Shown: positions 6,507 to 15,629 of the stretch, piece by piece | How the letters are laid out: every line of letters begins with the position of its first letter | Numbering within the stretch: position 1 is the stretch's first letter | Origin: JACCYX01 sp964610045 | GTDB lineage: Bacteria > Chloroflexota > Chloroflexia > Thermomicrobiales > UBA6265 | Assembly (NCBI GenBank): GCA_964610045.1 | Contig: CAZSUN010000042.1 | Location: 1-30,645 of the forward strand | Length of the DNA: 30,645 nucleotides | Direction of reading: 5' to 3' | Made by a program: the position numbers and the translations under genes | The notes under the pieces: generated by a model | What the model was told of the DNA's origin: nothing | Databases searched by the model: none | Seen by the model: the letters and a program-made list of their open reading frames with translations, nothing else

Positions 6507-7472
6507 GTGAATGGCGTGGAACTCCCGGTTTGGACTCCAGACGGACCAAACCTCGTCATTCACGGTGACAATCTCAAGGTCGCCAGTGTCCTGCCCGCCA
6601 GAAAGTTCCGGGTGATTTACCTGGATCCGCCATTCAACACCGGCAAGATCCAGAGGCGTGATTCCCTGCGTACGACGCGGTCGGCAGCCGGTTCGCGGGT
6701 CGGTTTCAAGGGGCAGCGCTACGAGACAGTGCGCGAGCGCATCAGTTCCTACAATGATGCCTTCACCGACTACTGGATGTTTCTGGAGCCACGGATCGAG
6801 CAGGCCCATCGGTTGCTGGCGGAAGACGGCACGTTGTACCTGCATCTTGACTATCGGGAGGCGCATTACGCGAAGGTGCTACTGGATGCGCTTTTTGGAC
6901 CAGAGTGCTTCCTCAACGAGATCATTTGGGCGTACGACTACGGAGCCAAGTCCCGCCGGCGATGGCCCACCAAGCACGACACCATCCTCGTCTACGTGAA
7001 GGATCCCGATCGTTACCACTTCGACAGCGAGGCGGTCGACCGGGAGCCTTACATGGCGCCCGGGCTGGTGACGCCGGAGAAGGCGGCCCGAGGCAAACTT
7101 CCCACTGACGTGTGGTGGCACACGATCGTCGCCACCAGCGGGCGTGAGAAAACCGGGTACGCGACGCAAAAGCCGGAAGCGATCGTGCGGCGAATGGTGT
7201 TGGCGAGTAGCAGGACCGGTGACTGGACCCTGGATCTGTTCGCTGGTAGCGGGACCCTTGGCGCAGTAGCCCGGGATGCCGGACGCAACTTCGTCCTGGT
7301 TGATGAGAATCCAGCCGCCATTTCCGTCATGCGGCAGCGATTGGGTGAAGGTACCGTGAGTCACCCGATCAGGTATGTCGACCATCCTGGCGAGCAGTCT
7401 TCCACCGTGCCCGCCGATGTTCCTGGACAGGGAGGCAGCCAGCCCCGTGGGGTATTCCCGGAGGATGCCTGA
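6507..7472 (+). CDS. Stand-alone site-specific DNA methyltransferase, beta-type motif order
   Basis: About 321 residues. The catalytic motif IV, YLDPPFNTG, precedes the S-adenosylmethionine motif I, LDLFAGSGTLGAVA, near the C-terminus: the beta-class order of amino (adenine-N6 or cytosine-N4) methyltransferases. Other conserved blocks are LRTTRSAAGSRVGFKGQRYE, SSYNDAFTDYWMFLEPR, LYLHLDYREAHYAKVLLD, and GKLPTDVWWHTIV with TQKPEAIVRRM. This set is shared with orphan methyltransferases found widely in Actinobacteria and Chloroflexi. No restriction endonuclease or specificity subunit lies nearby, so an epigenetic or replication role is more likely than restriction. Start: the GTG at 6507 has GGAG 8 nt upstream; GTGs at 6471 and 6501 are alternatives. 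Its stop is separated by one base from the stop of the convergent PucR gene. Confidence 0.88.
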   Translation: MNGVELPVWTPDGPNLVIHGDNLKVASVLPARKFRVIYLDPPFNTGKIQRRDSLRTTRSAAGSRVGFKGQRYETVRERISSYNDAFTDYWMFLEPRIEQAHRLLAEDGTLYLHLDYREAHYAKVLLDALFGPECFLNEIIWAYDYGAKSRRRWPTKHDTILVYVKDPDRYHFDSEAVDREPYMAPGLVTPEKAARGKLPTDVWWHTIVATSGREKTGYATQKPEAIVRRMVLASSRTGDWTLDLFAGSGTLGAVARDAGRNFVLVDENPAAISVMRQRLGEGTVSHPIRYVDHPGEQSSTVPADVPGQGGSQPRGVFPEDA

Positions 7473-7473
7473 C

Positions 7474-9198
7474 CTACGCTGACAGCGCCAGGCGGACGTG
7501 CAGCGCCAGATGCAGGCGCAGCCGGACATCTGACGAGTTCAGGTCCAGCCCGGTGATTTCCGCGATTCTCTCCAGCCGGTAGAGCACGGTGTTCCGATGG
7601 ACGTGCAGCAGTGCCGCGGCTTCCTTCGGACTACAGTTGGCGGCGAAAAAGGCTTCCAGGGTACGAATAAGGTCCGCACCGTGCTGGTGGTCGTACTCCA
7701 CCAATGTCCCGAGCGCCTCATCCTGAAAGGTTCGGAGTTCCGGCAACTGCTCCGCCGCATAGATCAGCCGGTACACTCCGAGCCGCTCGAAGAGGGTGAC
7801 GTTTCCGGGGCCATGCAGGCGGCGACCGATCGTCAGCGCCTGCCGGGCGTCCTGGTGCGATTGCCGGATGCCTTCGAGACCGGCCCGGATACGCCCTACG
7901 CCCATGGAGACGACCTCCGATGAGCCACTGCCTGCGAGAGCGCCGGCGAGGTCGGCATGGATGTCCTTGACGATGGAGCCGAGTTCGTTTTCGTCATTTA
8001 CCGGCCAGACGATTTCCGCACTCGCATTGCGTATCCGCCACAGTGCCCGCACACCACGACCGCGAGCCGCCCGGTGCAAACCTTCCTCCAGGGAGGTCCA
8101 GCGACCGTCGCGCGAACGAGCTGGTGAACCAGGTGTTGCGTCGACCCGCGCGATGATGGTGCAGTAGCTGCGGTCGAGATCGTGTCCGAGGCGCCGGACC
8201 TGCTGAAGCAGGGAGATTTCTGACCGGAGTGCGCCATCCAGGATCTCGTCGAGAACGTTGAGTTCGATCTCCCGACGCGCGCTTGCTGCGGCAAGCTCCC
8301 GCGTCATCGTCACGGCACAGGCGGCTGCTCCCCGGGAGGCATAGAGTGCGTCCTCGGCTGTCTCCTCGTCGACCGGTACGAGGAGAGAGACGCTTCCGAG
8401 CAAACCGTCGCGGCCGCTAACGGGCGCAACCACGCGCAGGAGTTGCGTGCGCGATGGATGCACAGCGGAGGGCGGCTCCGCCGAACTGCCGGTCGCCACC
8501 AGTCGCAGCCAGCTCGACACCGGACCGCGCGTCTCCACCAGGATTGCTTCAATGCCCGGCAAGGTGATTGGAGCGGCGATGCCGGCGGAAGCCAGGAGCC
8601 GCCCGTCCCGGGCCTCGATTGCCACCGCGCGGCCGGAGATCTCACTCAACTCTCGGGCGAGATCACCGAGCGATTCTCCGGCGATCGCTACCTCCATCAA
8701 CTGGCGACCCGCCTCCTGGCCTCTTCGCAGCAGATCGCGTCGCCGCTCCGCGATGTACCGTGACGTCGCGCCCTCAAGCGTGCCGAAGGAGGGGTTTCCT
8801 GGGAGCGATATCAAGGGAATGCCGGTTGCGTTGGCAGCATCCTGATCCTCGGAGCGCACATCACCCGATACCGCGATCGCAGCCACCGAGAAACCTGCGA
8901 GTTGGTGAATGGCGTCGGCAAGGGTGAGTCGTTCGTCCAGGAGTTCGAGGACATCCGGTGGCAGGAGGACCAGTTCTCCACCGGCAAGGTGCTCGAACGC
9001 GGGCGGCGTCGGGCGCAACCTGGTCGCCCAGGTGACTTCACGTTGGAGGCCCTCTTCGCCGGCAAGTACGATCGTGCCATCCGGTAGTGCGTGACGGAGT
9101 ACGTCGGCAACCGAGGTGGTGGCGAGGCTGCGGTCTGCGGATGCCAACCCTGGCGATGCCAAGGTGTCGCCTCGAGGGCGTGGACTAGAGATCGCCAT
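7474..9198 (-). CDS. PucR-family transcriptional regulator
   Basis: 574 residues. An N-terminal PucR-type ligand domain (about 28-150: SVADVLRHALPDGTIVLAGE, then WATRLRPTPPAFEHLAGGELVLL) is followed by a middle GAF/CdaR-like region and a C-terminal PucR helix-turn-helix (about 515-560: NCSPKEAAALLHVHRNTVLY, then RLERIAEITGLDL). Family members activate or repress genes for purine, amine, sugar-acid or amino-acid use. The start ATG overlaps the 3' end of the glutamine-synthetase-like gene by 14 bp, so the two are one operon and the ligase pathway is its likely target. The dyads between the ligase and gltB are candidate binding sites. The ligand is unknown. Confidence 0.9.
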   Translation of the reverse strand: MAISSPRPRGDTLASPGLASADRSLATTSVADVLRHALPDGTIVLAGEEGLQREVTWATRLRPTPPAFEHLAGGELVLLPPDVLELLDERLTLADAIHQLAGFSVAAIAVSGDVRSEDQDAANATGIPLISLPGNPSFGTLEGATSRYIAERRRDLLRRGQEAGRQLMEVAIAGESLGDLARELSEISGRAVAIEARDGRLLASAGIAAPITLPGIEAILVETRGPVSSWLRLVATGSSAEPPSAVHPSRTQLLRVVAPVSGRDGLLGSVSLLVPVDEETAEDALYASRGAAACAVTMTRELAAASARREIELNVLDEILDGALRSEISLLQQVRRLGHDLDRSYCTIIARVDATPGSPARSRDGRWTSLEEGLHRAARGRGVRALWRIRNASAEIVWPVNDENELGSIVKDIHADLAGALAGSGSSEVVSMGVGRIRAGLEGIRQSHQDARQALTIGRRLHGPGNVTLFERLGVYRLIYAAEQLPELRTFQDEALGTLVEYDHQHGADLIRTLEAFFAANCSPKEAAALLHVHRNTVLYRLERIAEITGLDLNSSDVRLRLHLALHVRLALSA

Positions 9199-10552
9199 AC
9201 CGCATGTGCTCCCACGGACTCACGTGACGGCGGTAGTCGGACCACTCCGCGCGTTTGACCGTGAGTAGTTGGTCGAAAATGTAGTTCCCGAGGGACTCCC
9301 GGATGACGTCGTTGGCCACGAAAGCGTCCAGCGCCTCGCCCAATGTTTTCGGGAGCGGTGGAACGCCGAGCCGGTTGAGCTCGTCGTCGTCCCAGGCGAC
9401 GAGGTTTTCGTCGAGCGGAGCGCCGGGTTCGTCGCCGTGCTGAATGCCGTCGAGAGCGGTACCGAGGGCGACGCAGATCGCGAGGTATGGGTTGGCCATG
9501 GCGTCCGGGCTGCGGAGTTCAAGATCGGCGAACGACCCAGGGGTGAACGCCGGTACGCGGATCAGCGACGCCTGGCTCACGCGGGCCCAGGTCGCATGCC
9601 GCGGGGCCCGATGGCCGTCGGCAAGCCGCTTGTAGGAATTGACCGTCGTGCACAGGACGGCGCTCATCCCCTGCGCGTGGGAGAGTTGTCCCGCGATGAT
9701 ATGCCTGGCGATTGGCGAGAGCCGCGAGGAGTCCTCGGGGGCAATGAGCCGGTCAGCCCCGTCGGGGTAGGACAGGAACCGCTGGAACAGGTGCATGCCG
9801 GAGCCCGGTGCGTCCGGAAACGGCTTCGCCATGAATGTTGCGCGCAAGCCTCGTTGTCTCGCCACCGACTTGATCACCTGGCGAGTCGTGATGATCTGAT
9901 CCGCGATACGGATACCGCCGGCGTGCAGGAGATCCAGTTCCTGCTGGCCAGGGCCAGTCTCGTGGTGAGCACCGCCGACGCTCACACCCATCGCCTCCAG
10001 TGTAGCGATGACTTCGTCCCTGGTGCTCGAGAGCGCATCTTCCCCGACATCGAAATACCCGGCGCCATCGACCGCCGGCAGCACCTGGGTCCCCGCCTGG
10101 GAATCGCGAGCCAGGAGATAGAATTCCATCTCCACCCCGACCTGGTAATCGAGTCCAGCCGCAGAGGCGCGTTCGAGCATGGTTTGGAGCGTGGATCGCG
10201 GATCCCCGGCAAATGGCTGACCATCCCGACGTACCACCCAACAAAAGAGTTGGGCGCGGCGAGGCTCGTGGCCGCGCTGCGGAATGATCGACAGGGTCGC
10301 TGGGTCTGGCGCGAGGTAGAGATCGAGTTCGACCTGGCGGGTTCCTCCAGCCATCGCGGCGCCGTCGAATCGATAGCCATGCCGGAATGTGCGCTCGGCG
10401 AGGCTTCGCGGAATGGTGAGCGCCTTCATGCCGCCGGCGATGTCGCTGAACTGGAGGTCGATGACGGCCACATCGGCAGCGGCCATTCGTTCCAGCGCTT
10501 CATCGATCGCCAGGGGGTCGGCGACCGACGAGTCGAGTTGCAATCCGGACAT
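9185..10552 (-). CDS. Glutamine synthetase family ligase, probably gamma-glutamyl-amine ligase rather than true GS
   Basis: 455 residues, the normal length for a GS-I fold. Conserved: RFDGAAMAGG (Asp63, like GS Asp50), VEMEF (Glu141/143), HHETGPGQQELDL (metal Glus), KPFPDAPGSGMH (ATP/Glu site, His254), TTVNSYKRL, and ELRSPDAMANPYLA (Arg347). Two departures matter. The GS ammonia-site Glu (E. coli Glu327, in the PGYEAP loop) aligns with Arg315 in ADGHRAP, and the Asn of NGSGMH is Pro. The adenylylation-site tyrosine is also absent (ENLVAWDDD). Loss of that Glu is known in PuuA- and GlnA3-like enzymes that couple glutamate to amines. The start ATG at 10552 follows CAGGAG; the frame stays open upstream but lacks ribosome sites and homology. 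It is in an operon with pucR and divergent from gltB. Confidence 0.87.
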   Translation of the reverse strand: MSGLQLDSSVADPLAIDEALERMAAADVAVIDLQFSDIAGGMKALTIPRSLAERTFRHGYRFDGAAMAGGTRQVELDLYLAPDPATLSIIPQRGHEPRRAQLFCWVVRRDGQPFAGDPRSTLQTMLERASAAGLDYQVGVEMEFYLLARDSQAGTQVLPAVDGAGYFDVGEDALSSTRDEVIATLEAMGVSVGGAHHETGPGQQELDLLHAGGIRIADQIITTRQVIKSVARQRGLRATFMAKPFPDAPGSGMHLFQRFLSYPDGADRLIAPEDSSRLSPIARHIIAGQLSHAQGMSAVLCTTVNSYKRLADGHRAPRHATWARVSQASLIRVPAFTPGSFADLELRSPDAMANPYLAICVALGTALDGIQHGDEPGAPLDENLVAWDDDELNRLGVPPLPKTLGEALDAFVANDVIRESLGNYIFDQLLTVKRAEWSDYRRHVSPWEHMRYGDL

Positions 10553-10614
10553 ACGGTGGGCTCCTGCACCTGTGGAACGCGTCATACGCGTGAGCGGTAA
10601 GTTCTGCTTGTGAC

Positions 10615-10626
10615 ATTGTGAACAAT
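10615..10626. promoter_or_regulatory. Operator-like dyad ATTGT-N2-ACAAT, ligase side
   Basis: ATTGTGAACAAT, perfect 5-bp arms around GA, 62 bp upstream of the GS-like ligase start. It is the exact reverse complement of the element at 10998-11009. A common regulator, plausibly the PucR protein encoded in the ligase operon, is inferred. Confidence 0.55.
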
Positions 10627-10989
10627 ATGTGCGAAGAATCCAAATCGACGTGTCGAAACGTTCGCCGAACGTCTTCGGATTTTGGTGCAACATGCACGGT
10701 GTGGTGGGAAGGTTAGCCCGTGCCGCGTTCCAGGGAATTGCGCGTTGTGTCTGTGAATACCGCTGTCCGTGGCCTGGAAACCGAAATCCATCGCCTGTGC
10801 ATAACTCCCGATCATTTGGGCACAACGTCCAAATAGTCGCAGGCAGCTTCTTGCATCTGGCACCTGTAGCGTTCGCCCATGTGGACGTAGACTGAAGTCC
10901 CCACGATGGAGTGGTAGGCGCCCTCACCGGTCGAGGCGTATCCGGGCGTTGCAAGTCCGATTGCCAGACCTCGCACATCTGTCTTCTCG

Positions 10990-11009
10990 ATTGTGCAATT
11001 GTTCACAAT
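10990..11009. promoter_or_regulatory. Operator-like double dyad, gltB side
   Basis: ATTGTTCACAAT (10998-11009) has perfect ATTGT/ACAAT arms and directly follows, with a 2-bp overlap, a second ATTG-N2-CAAT dyad (10990-10999). It ends 53 bp upstream of the gltB start. Confidence 0.55.
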
Positions 11010-11062
11010 ATCACGCCATCCAGTTTCAACCAGCCCTTGGGGTATTCGGAAAGGCCTCGAAG

Positions 11063-14000
11063 TTGAACGCAATCCCCGTGACTCCTTCGCTCATCCCGGA
11101 CATCGCGCCGCTCCATTCGCCAACATACGAACATGACGCCTGCGGGGTTGGCCTCGTCGTCGACATCGCGGGCCGCCCCTCGCGCCAGATTGTGGAGAAG
11201 GCCCTGGCCGGCCTGGTCAATCTGACGCACCGGGGTGGCGTCGGCGCCGATGCCCGAACGGGTGACGGCGCTGGTCTCCTCATCCAGGTGCCGCATGCCC
11301 TGTTCGCGGACTACGCGATGGCTGGCGACTATGGTGTCGCGATGGTGTTCCTGCCCGTCGATCCGGCCCGCAATGTGGAGGCTCGACAACTCGTCGAGGC
11401 AGCGCTGGCGTCCCGAGACCTGCGGGTGCTTGGCTGGCGCGATGTTCCGGTTGATCCCTCGGTCCTTGGCGAAACCGCGCTCGCGACGCGTCCTCAGATC
11501 GCCCAGGTTGTGATTTCACGCAACGCCGGGATCGATGGTGACACCTTCGAGCGGGACCTGATGCTGGGGCGCCGCGCGATCGAGCGGGCCGCGATCAATG
11601 CTGGTCTGACGGATGCCGATCTGTTCGTGTCATCGTGTTCATCCCGGACCATCGTCTACAAAGGGTTTTTCCTGCCGGAAGACCTGGACCGGTTTTATCC
11701 GGATCTTCAGCGAGATGATGTGATCAGCGCGATCGCACTTTTCCATCAGCGATACAGCACGAATACCTTTCCGACCTGGGGACTTGCCCAGCCCTTCCGA
11801 CAGATTGCCCACAACGGCGAGATCAACACGGTTCAGGGAAACCGGCTCTGGATGAAAGCTCGCACGCCTGGGCTCGAGTTGGTCGACGGCACGCCGTCAA
11901 CCGAACTCGAGCCGGTTATTTCCATGTCTGGCAGCGACTCCCTCAGCCTGGATGGCGCGATCGAACTGATTCGCCATAGCGGTCGATCTTTCGCCCATGC
12001 CCTGATGATGGCTGTTCCCGAACCGTGGGAGCAATTGCCAGACATGGATCCGGCCAGGAGGGCGTTTTACGATTTCCATGCCGGTCTACTCGAACAGTGG
12101 GACGGCCCGGCCGCCCTCGGTTTCAGCGATGGCGTGGTTGCCGGCGTGACCCTCGACCGGAACGGTCTGCGTCCGATGCGTTGGGCGATTACCGCGGATG
12201 GCTGGTTCGTGGCCGGCTCGGAAGCCGGAACCGTCGCCATCGACCCGTCGACCATCGTCGAGAAGGGCCGGCTCGGCCCCGGCCAGATGGTCCTGGTGGA
12301 TACCGGGCGGGGCATCGTTCTGAGGAACGACGAGCTCAAGAGCGAAGTCGCCAACCGACAGGACTACTGCGCCTGGTTGGGTGCGAACAGGATCCGCCTG
12401 GAGGCGATCCCCGAAGCGGATGAGCCGCTTCCGGTACCGGTCGACGCCGATGCGAAGACGCGAGCAGCAGCCACCAAAACGGATCCGGCGACCGTTGCCC
12501 GGCAACGTGCATTCGGCTATACCGCCGAGGATTTGCGCCTGATCGTCACGCCGATGGCCGGGGAGAAAAAGGAGCCAACCTGGTCGATGGGTGATGACGC
12601 GCCACTGGCGGTGTTATCGAACATCACCCGGCCACTGACAGCCTATTTCCGGCAGCGGTTCGCCCAGGTCACCAATCCGCCGATCGACTCGCTGCGTGAG
12701 CGAATGGTGTTTGCGCTTGATTCCTTCGTGGGACCGCGCCGCAACCTGCTGGTGGAATCACCCGAGCAGGCGAAATTGCTTCATCTGCGGAGTGTGGTCC
12801 TGGCAGGTCACGAAATGCAAGCGGTGCGTGACGTCGAGGATCTCAAGGTTGCCGAGATCAGCACGGTGTTCTCGGTTGGCGAGTCTGAAGGCGCCTTGGC
12901 TCATGCACTCGACCGCATCGTCGCGGGCGTCGAGCGAGCCGTTCGCGATGGCGCCGGCATCGTCATCCTGACGGATGCCGGTGTCGGCTCCGACCACGCG
13001 GCGGTACCGATGGCGCTGGTGACGGGTGCGGTGCACCATCACCTGATCCGGGTGGGCATCAGGTCGGACGCGGACTTCATCTGCGAAACCGGCGAAGTGT
13101 TCGATGTCCACCAGCTCGGCATCCTGATCGGGTATGGGGCTTCGGCCGTTTACCCGTACCTTGCGCTGGAGGCGGCATCGCAGCTTTCCGGTCAGCGCGG
13201 CTTCGAAAATACCCGTCCACGTGAGCTTCGCCGTAACTACCTCTACTCGATGGAGTACGGATTCCTGAAAGTGATCTCCAAGATGGGGATCACGACGGCG
13301 ATGGGCTACCGGGGCGCCCAGATCTTCGAGGCGATCGGGCTCAACCAGGACCTGGTCGACCGATGCTTCACCGGAACGCCGTCGCGACTCGGTGGTATCG
13401 GCCTGGCCGAAATCGAAGAGGACGTTCGCAAGCGGCATTCGGCAGCCTACACGGAAATGGCGCCTCGCCTGCCGGACGATGGCCTGGTCAAGTTCAAACG
13501 CGACGGCGAATCGCATGGGTGGGCGCCAACCATTGTCAAGGCGATCCAGGCAGCCAGCCAGAACGACGACAAGGACGCCTACCAGTCCTACCGGGATCTC
13601 CTGCGTCAGCAACCGCTGACAACCATTCGCGATCTGTTCGAACTCAAGGCGATCGGACCGGCAGTGCCACTCGACGAGGTCGAGTCCGCCGAGGACATCT
13701 ACCGCCGCTTCATCGTCACCGCCATGTCCCTCGGTTCGCTCAGCCCGGAAGCACACTCGACCCTGGCGATCGCCATGAACCGGCTCGGTGCCCGCTCGAA
13801 CTGTGGCGAGGGCGGCGAGGATCCTCATTGGTATGACGATACCGGTGATGGCGATATCCGCCACAACCAGGTGAAACAGGTCGCGTCAGGCCGGTTTGGA
13901 GTAACGGCACGCTACCTGTCCAAGGCGTCCGAACTCGAAATCAAGATCGCGCAAGGCGCCAAACCCGGTGAGGGCGGCCAACTGCCGGGATTCAAGGTGA

Positions 14001-15577
14001 CCGACTTCGTGGCGCGGATGCGTCATGCCGTACCCGGTTTGCCATTGATCTCGCCGCCACCCCACCACGACATCTACAGCATCGAGGACCTCGCCCAGCT
14101 GATCTACGACCTGAGACAGATCAATCCACGCGCCAGGATCGGGGTCAAGCTGGTCGCGGAGGCGGGGGTCGGTACCGTTGCCGCCGGTGTTGCCAAGGCC
14201 CGTGCCGACTACATCCTGATTGCCGGGCATTCCGGTGGCACCGGGGCGGCGCCACTGGCGTCGATCAAGCATGCCGGTGTGCCGTGGGAGCTTGGCATGG
14301 CCGAGACTCAGCAGACGCTGGTGATGAATGGCCTGCGGTCGCGGGTGCGTTTGCGCACCGATGGCGGGATCAAGACGCCGGAAGATGTCATCGTCGCCGC
14401 GATTCTTGGCGCTGACGAGTTTGGGTTCGGGACCTCTGTCCTGGTCTCCATCGGATGCGACATGGCGCGGCAGTGCCACCTGAACACCTGCCCGACTGGC
14501 ATCGCGACGCAGCGTGAGGATCTCCGGGCCAAGTTCACGGGCAAGCCGGAAGACGTGATTGGCTACTTCAACCGGTTGACCGAAGCGCTTCGGGTGGAGA
14601 TGGCGGCGCTGGGGGCCAGGACGATCGATGAGTTGATTGGCCGAACAGACCTGCTGTCGCCGAAGCCGGTTGACGGTCGCGCCGGAATGCTGGACTTGAG
14701 CGGATTCCTCGCGACACCCGCCGCGCCGGAAGCCCGGCGCAAGTCGGTCGACATCGATCACAACGCGGAGGAGACACTCGACACCGAGATTCTGTCGAGG
14801 ATCCGGGAGAGTCTGGCCGCGGGTGAGTCGATCGAGCTTGAGGGCGAGATTCGCACCGAGCACCGGACCGTGGGCGCACGGATCGCCGGTGAGATGACTG
14901 TCCTGCGCGATGCGACTCCTTCGCCATTGGGTCGAGTGTCGCTTCGCTTCCGCGGGAGTGCCGGACAGAGTTTTGGGGCGTTCGCGGTGCCAGGACTGTC
15001 GCTCAAACTTGAGGGCGAAGCCAACGATTACGTGGCCAAGGGTATGAGCGGAGGCGAGGTCGCGATCTTCCCCGATCGAGACGCCCCGTTCATGACTCCC
15101 CAGGTGATCGCCGGCAACACGATTCTCTACGGCGCGACAGCCGGAACCGTCTTCATTGCCGGCAAGGTTGGTGAGCGGTTTGCTGTCCGCAACAGTGGCG
15201 CCACCGCAGTCGTCGAAGGCGTGGGCGATCACGGCTGCGAATACATGACCGGGGGGCAAGCGGTGATCCTCGGACCGACCGGGCGGAACTTTGGAGCCGG
15301 CATGACGAATGGGGTGGCGTGGGTCTACGATCCGGCGAGTCAATTTCAGAGCCGGACCAACGCGGATTCGGTCTCTCTGCGGAGGCTTGATGTGAGCGAG
15401 AGCCGGGATCTGCGTGCCCTGGTGGAACGGCATGTTGAGGCGACTGGCAGTGCGCTCGGACGTGACCTGCTCGCAGACTGGGAGCAGGCAGCGGGACGAT
15501 TCTGGCGGGTGACGCCCACTGCGGTGATGGAGATCCCGCAACAGGCCGAGGAGTCGGCCGAGGGCGCGGCTGACTGA
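11063..15577 (+). CDS. gltB: Glutamate synthase large subunit
   Basis: 1504 residues, the usual size. Ferredoxin- or NADPH-dependent glutamate synthase makes two glutamates from glutamine and 2-oxoglutarate. Domains in order: N-terminal Ntn amidotransferase with nucleophile Cys27 in EHDACGVGL (a 26-residue propeptide is implied), central domain, FMN-binding synthase barrel (SLGSLSPEAHSTLAIAMNRL, then AKPGEGGQLPG, LISPPPHHDIYSIEDLAQLI and ILIAGHSGGTGAAPL), the 3Fe-4S cluster Cys1132-x5-Cys1138-x4-Cys1143 (CDMARQCHLNTCPTG), and the C-terminal GXGXG beta-helix. The TTG at 11063 is preferred because GGAAAGG lies 8 bp upstream; no ATG fits. No gltD small subunit lies next to it, so the electron donor is unresolved. 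A GC hairpin follows the stop. Confidence 0.97.
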   Translation: MNAIPVTPSLIPDIAPLHSPTYEHDACGVGLVVDIAGRPSRQIVEKALAGLVNLTHRGGVGADARTGDGAGLLIQVPHALFADYAMAGDYGVAMVFLPVDPARNVEARQLVEAALASRDLRVLGWRDVPVDPSVLGETALATRPQIAQVVISRNAGIDGDTFERDLMLGRRAIERAAINAGLTDADLFVSSCSSRTIVYKGFFLPEDLDRFYPDLQRDDVISAIALFHQRYSTNTFPTWGLAQPFRQIAHNGEINTVQGNRLWMKARTPGLELVDGTPSTELEPVISMSGSDSLSLDGAIELIRHSGRSFAHALMMAVPEPWEQLPDMDPARRAFYDFHAGLLEQWDGPAALGFSDGVVAGVTLDRNGLRPMRWAITADGWFVAGSEAGTVAIDPSTIVEKGRLGPGQMVLVDTGRGIVLRNDELKSEVANRQDYCAWLGANRIRLEAIPEADEPLPVPVDADAKTRAAATKTDPATVARQRAFGYTAEDLRLIVTPMAGEKKEPTWSMGDDAPLAVLSNITRPLTAYFRQRFAQVTNPPIDSLRERMVFALDSFVGPRRNLLVESPEQAKLLHLRSVVLAGHEMQAVRDVEDLKVAEISTVFSVGESEGALAHALDRIVAGVERAVRDGAGIVILTDAGVGSDHAAVPMALVTGAVHHHLIRVGIRSDADFICETGEVFDVHQLGILIGYGASAVYPYLALEAASQLSGQRGFENTRPRELRRNYLYSMEYGFLKVISKMGITTAMGYRGAQIFEAIGLNQDLVDRCFTGTPSRLGGIGLAEIEEDVRKRHSAAYTEMAPRLPDDGLVKFKRDGESHGWAPTIVKAIQAASQNDDKDAYQSYRDLLRQQPLTTIRDLFELKAIGPAVPLDEVESAEDIYRRFIVTAMSLGSLSPEAHSTLAIAMNRLGARSNCGEGGEDPHWYDDTGDGDIRHNQVKQVASGRFGVTARYLSKASELEIKIAQGAKPGEGGQLPGFKVTDFVARMRHAVPGLPLISPPPHHDIYSIEDLAQLIYDLRQINPRARIGVKLVAEAGVGTVAAGVAKARADYILIAGHSGGTGAAPLASIKHAGVPWELGMAETQQTLVMNGLRSRVRLRTDGGIKTPEDVIVAAILGADEFGFGTSVLVSIGCDMARQCHLNTCPTGIATQREDLRAKFTGKPEDVIGYFNRLTEALRVEMAALGARTIDELIGRTDLLSPKPVDGRAGMLDLSGFLATPAAPEARRKSVDIDHNAEETLDTEILSRIRESLAAGESIELEGEIRTEHRTVGARIAGEMTVLRDATPSPLGRVSLRFRGSAGQSFGAFAVPGLSLKLEGEANDYVAKGMSGGEVAIFPDRDAPFMTPQVIAGNTILYGATAGTVFIAGKVGERFAVRNSGATAVVEGVGDHGCEYMTGGQAVILGPTGRNFGAGMTNGVAWVYDPASQFQSRTNADSVSLRRLDVSESRDLRALVERHVEATGSALGRDLLADWEQAAGRFWRVTPTAVMEIPQQAEESAEGAAD

Positions 15578-15598
15578 ATCTCCACTTCGTCTGTCAAC

Positions 15599-15629
15599 GA
15601 GAGCCGGTGGCAACCGTCCACCGGCTCTC
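15599..15629 (+). terminator. Hairpin terminator after gltB
   Basis: A 12-bp perfect stem (GAGAGCCGGTGG / CCACCGGCTCTC, 7-nt loop) begins 21 bp after the gltB stop. The following TGCATTATGC is only weakly T-rich, so termination strength is uncertain. Confidence 0.6.

Larger units (their letters stand above)
10553..11062. promoter_or_regulatory. Divergent control region between the GS-like ligase and gltB
   Basis: About 510 bp without a convincing gene. Near each end is the same dyad in opposite orientation (10615-10626 and 10998-11009), each flanking one divergent gene. A further hairpin, ACGTTC-GCC-GAACGT (10658-10672), lies in between and its arms extend with CGAA/TTCG. I could not fix -35/-10 pairs with confidence for either gene. 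Confidence 0.6.

Noticed and set aside
9269..10600. 443-codon open frame opposite the GS-like ligase
   Set aside because: Shadow of the ligase; no recognisable motif.
10553..10978. N-terminal extension of the GS-like ligase frame
   Set aside because: The frame is open, but the extension has no GS similarity and no ribosome site, while the ATG at 10552 has CAGGAG and gives a standard GS length.
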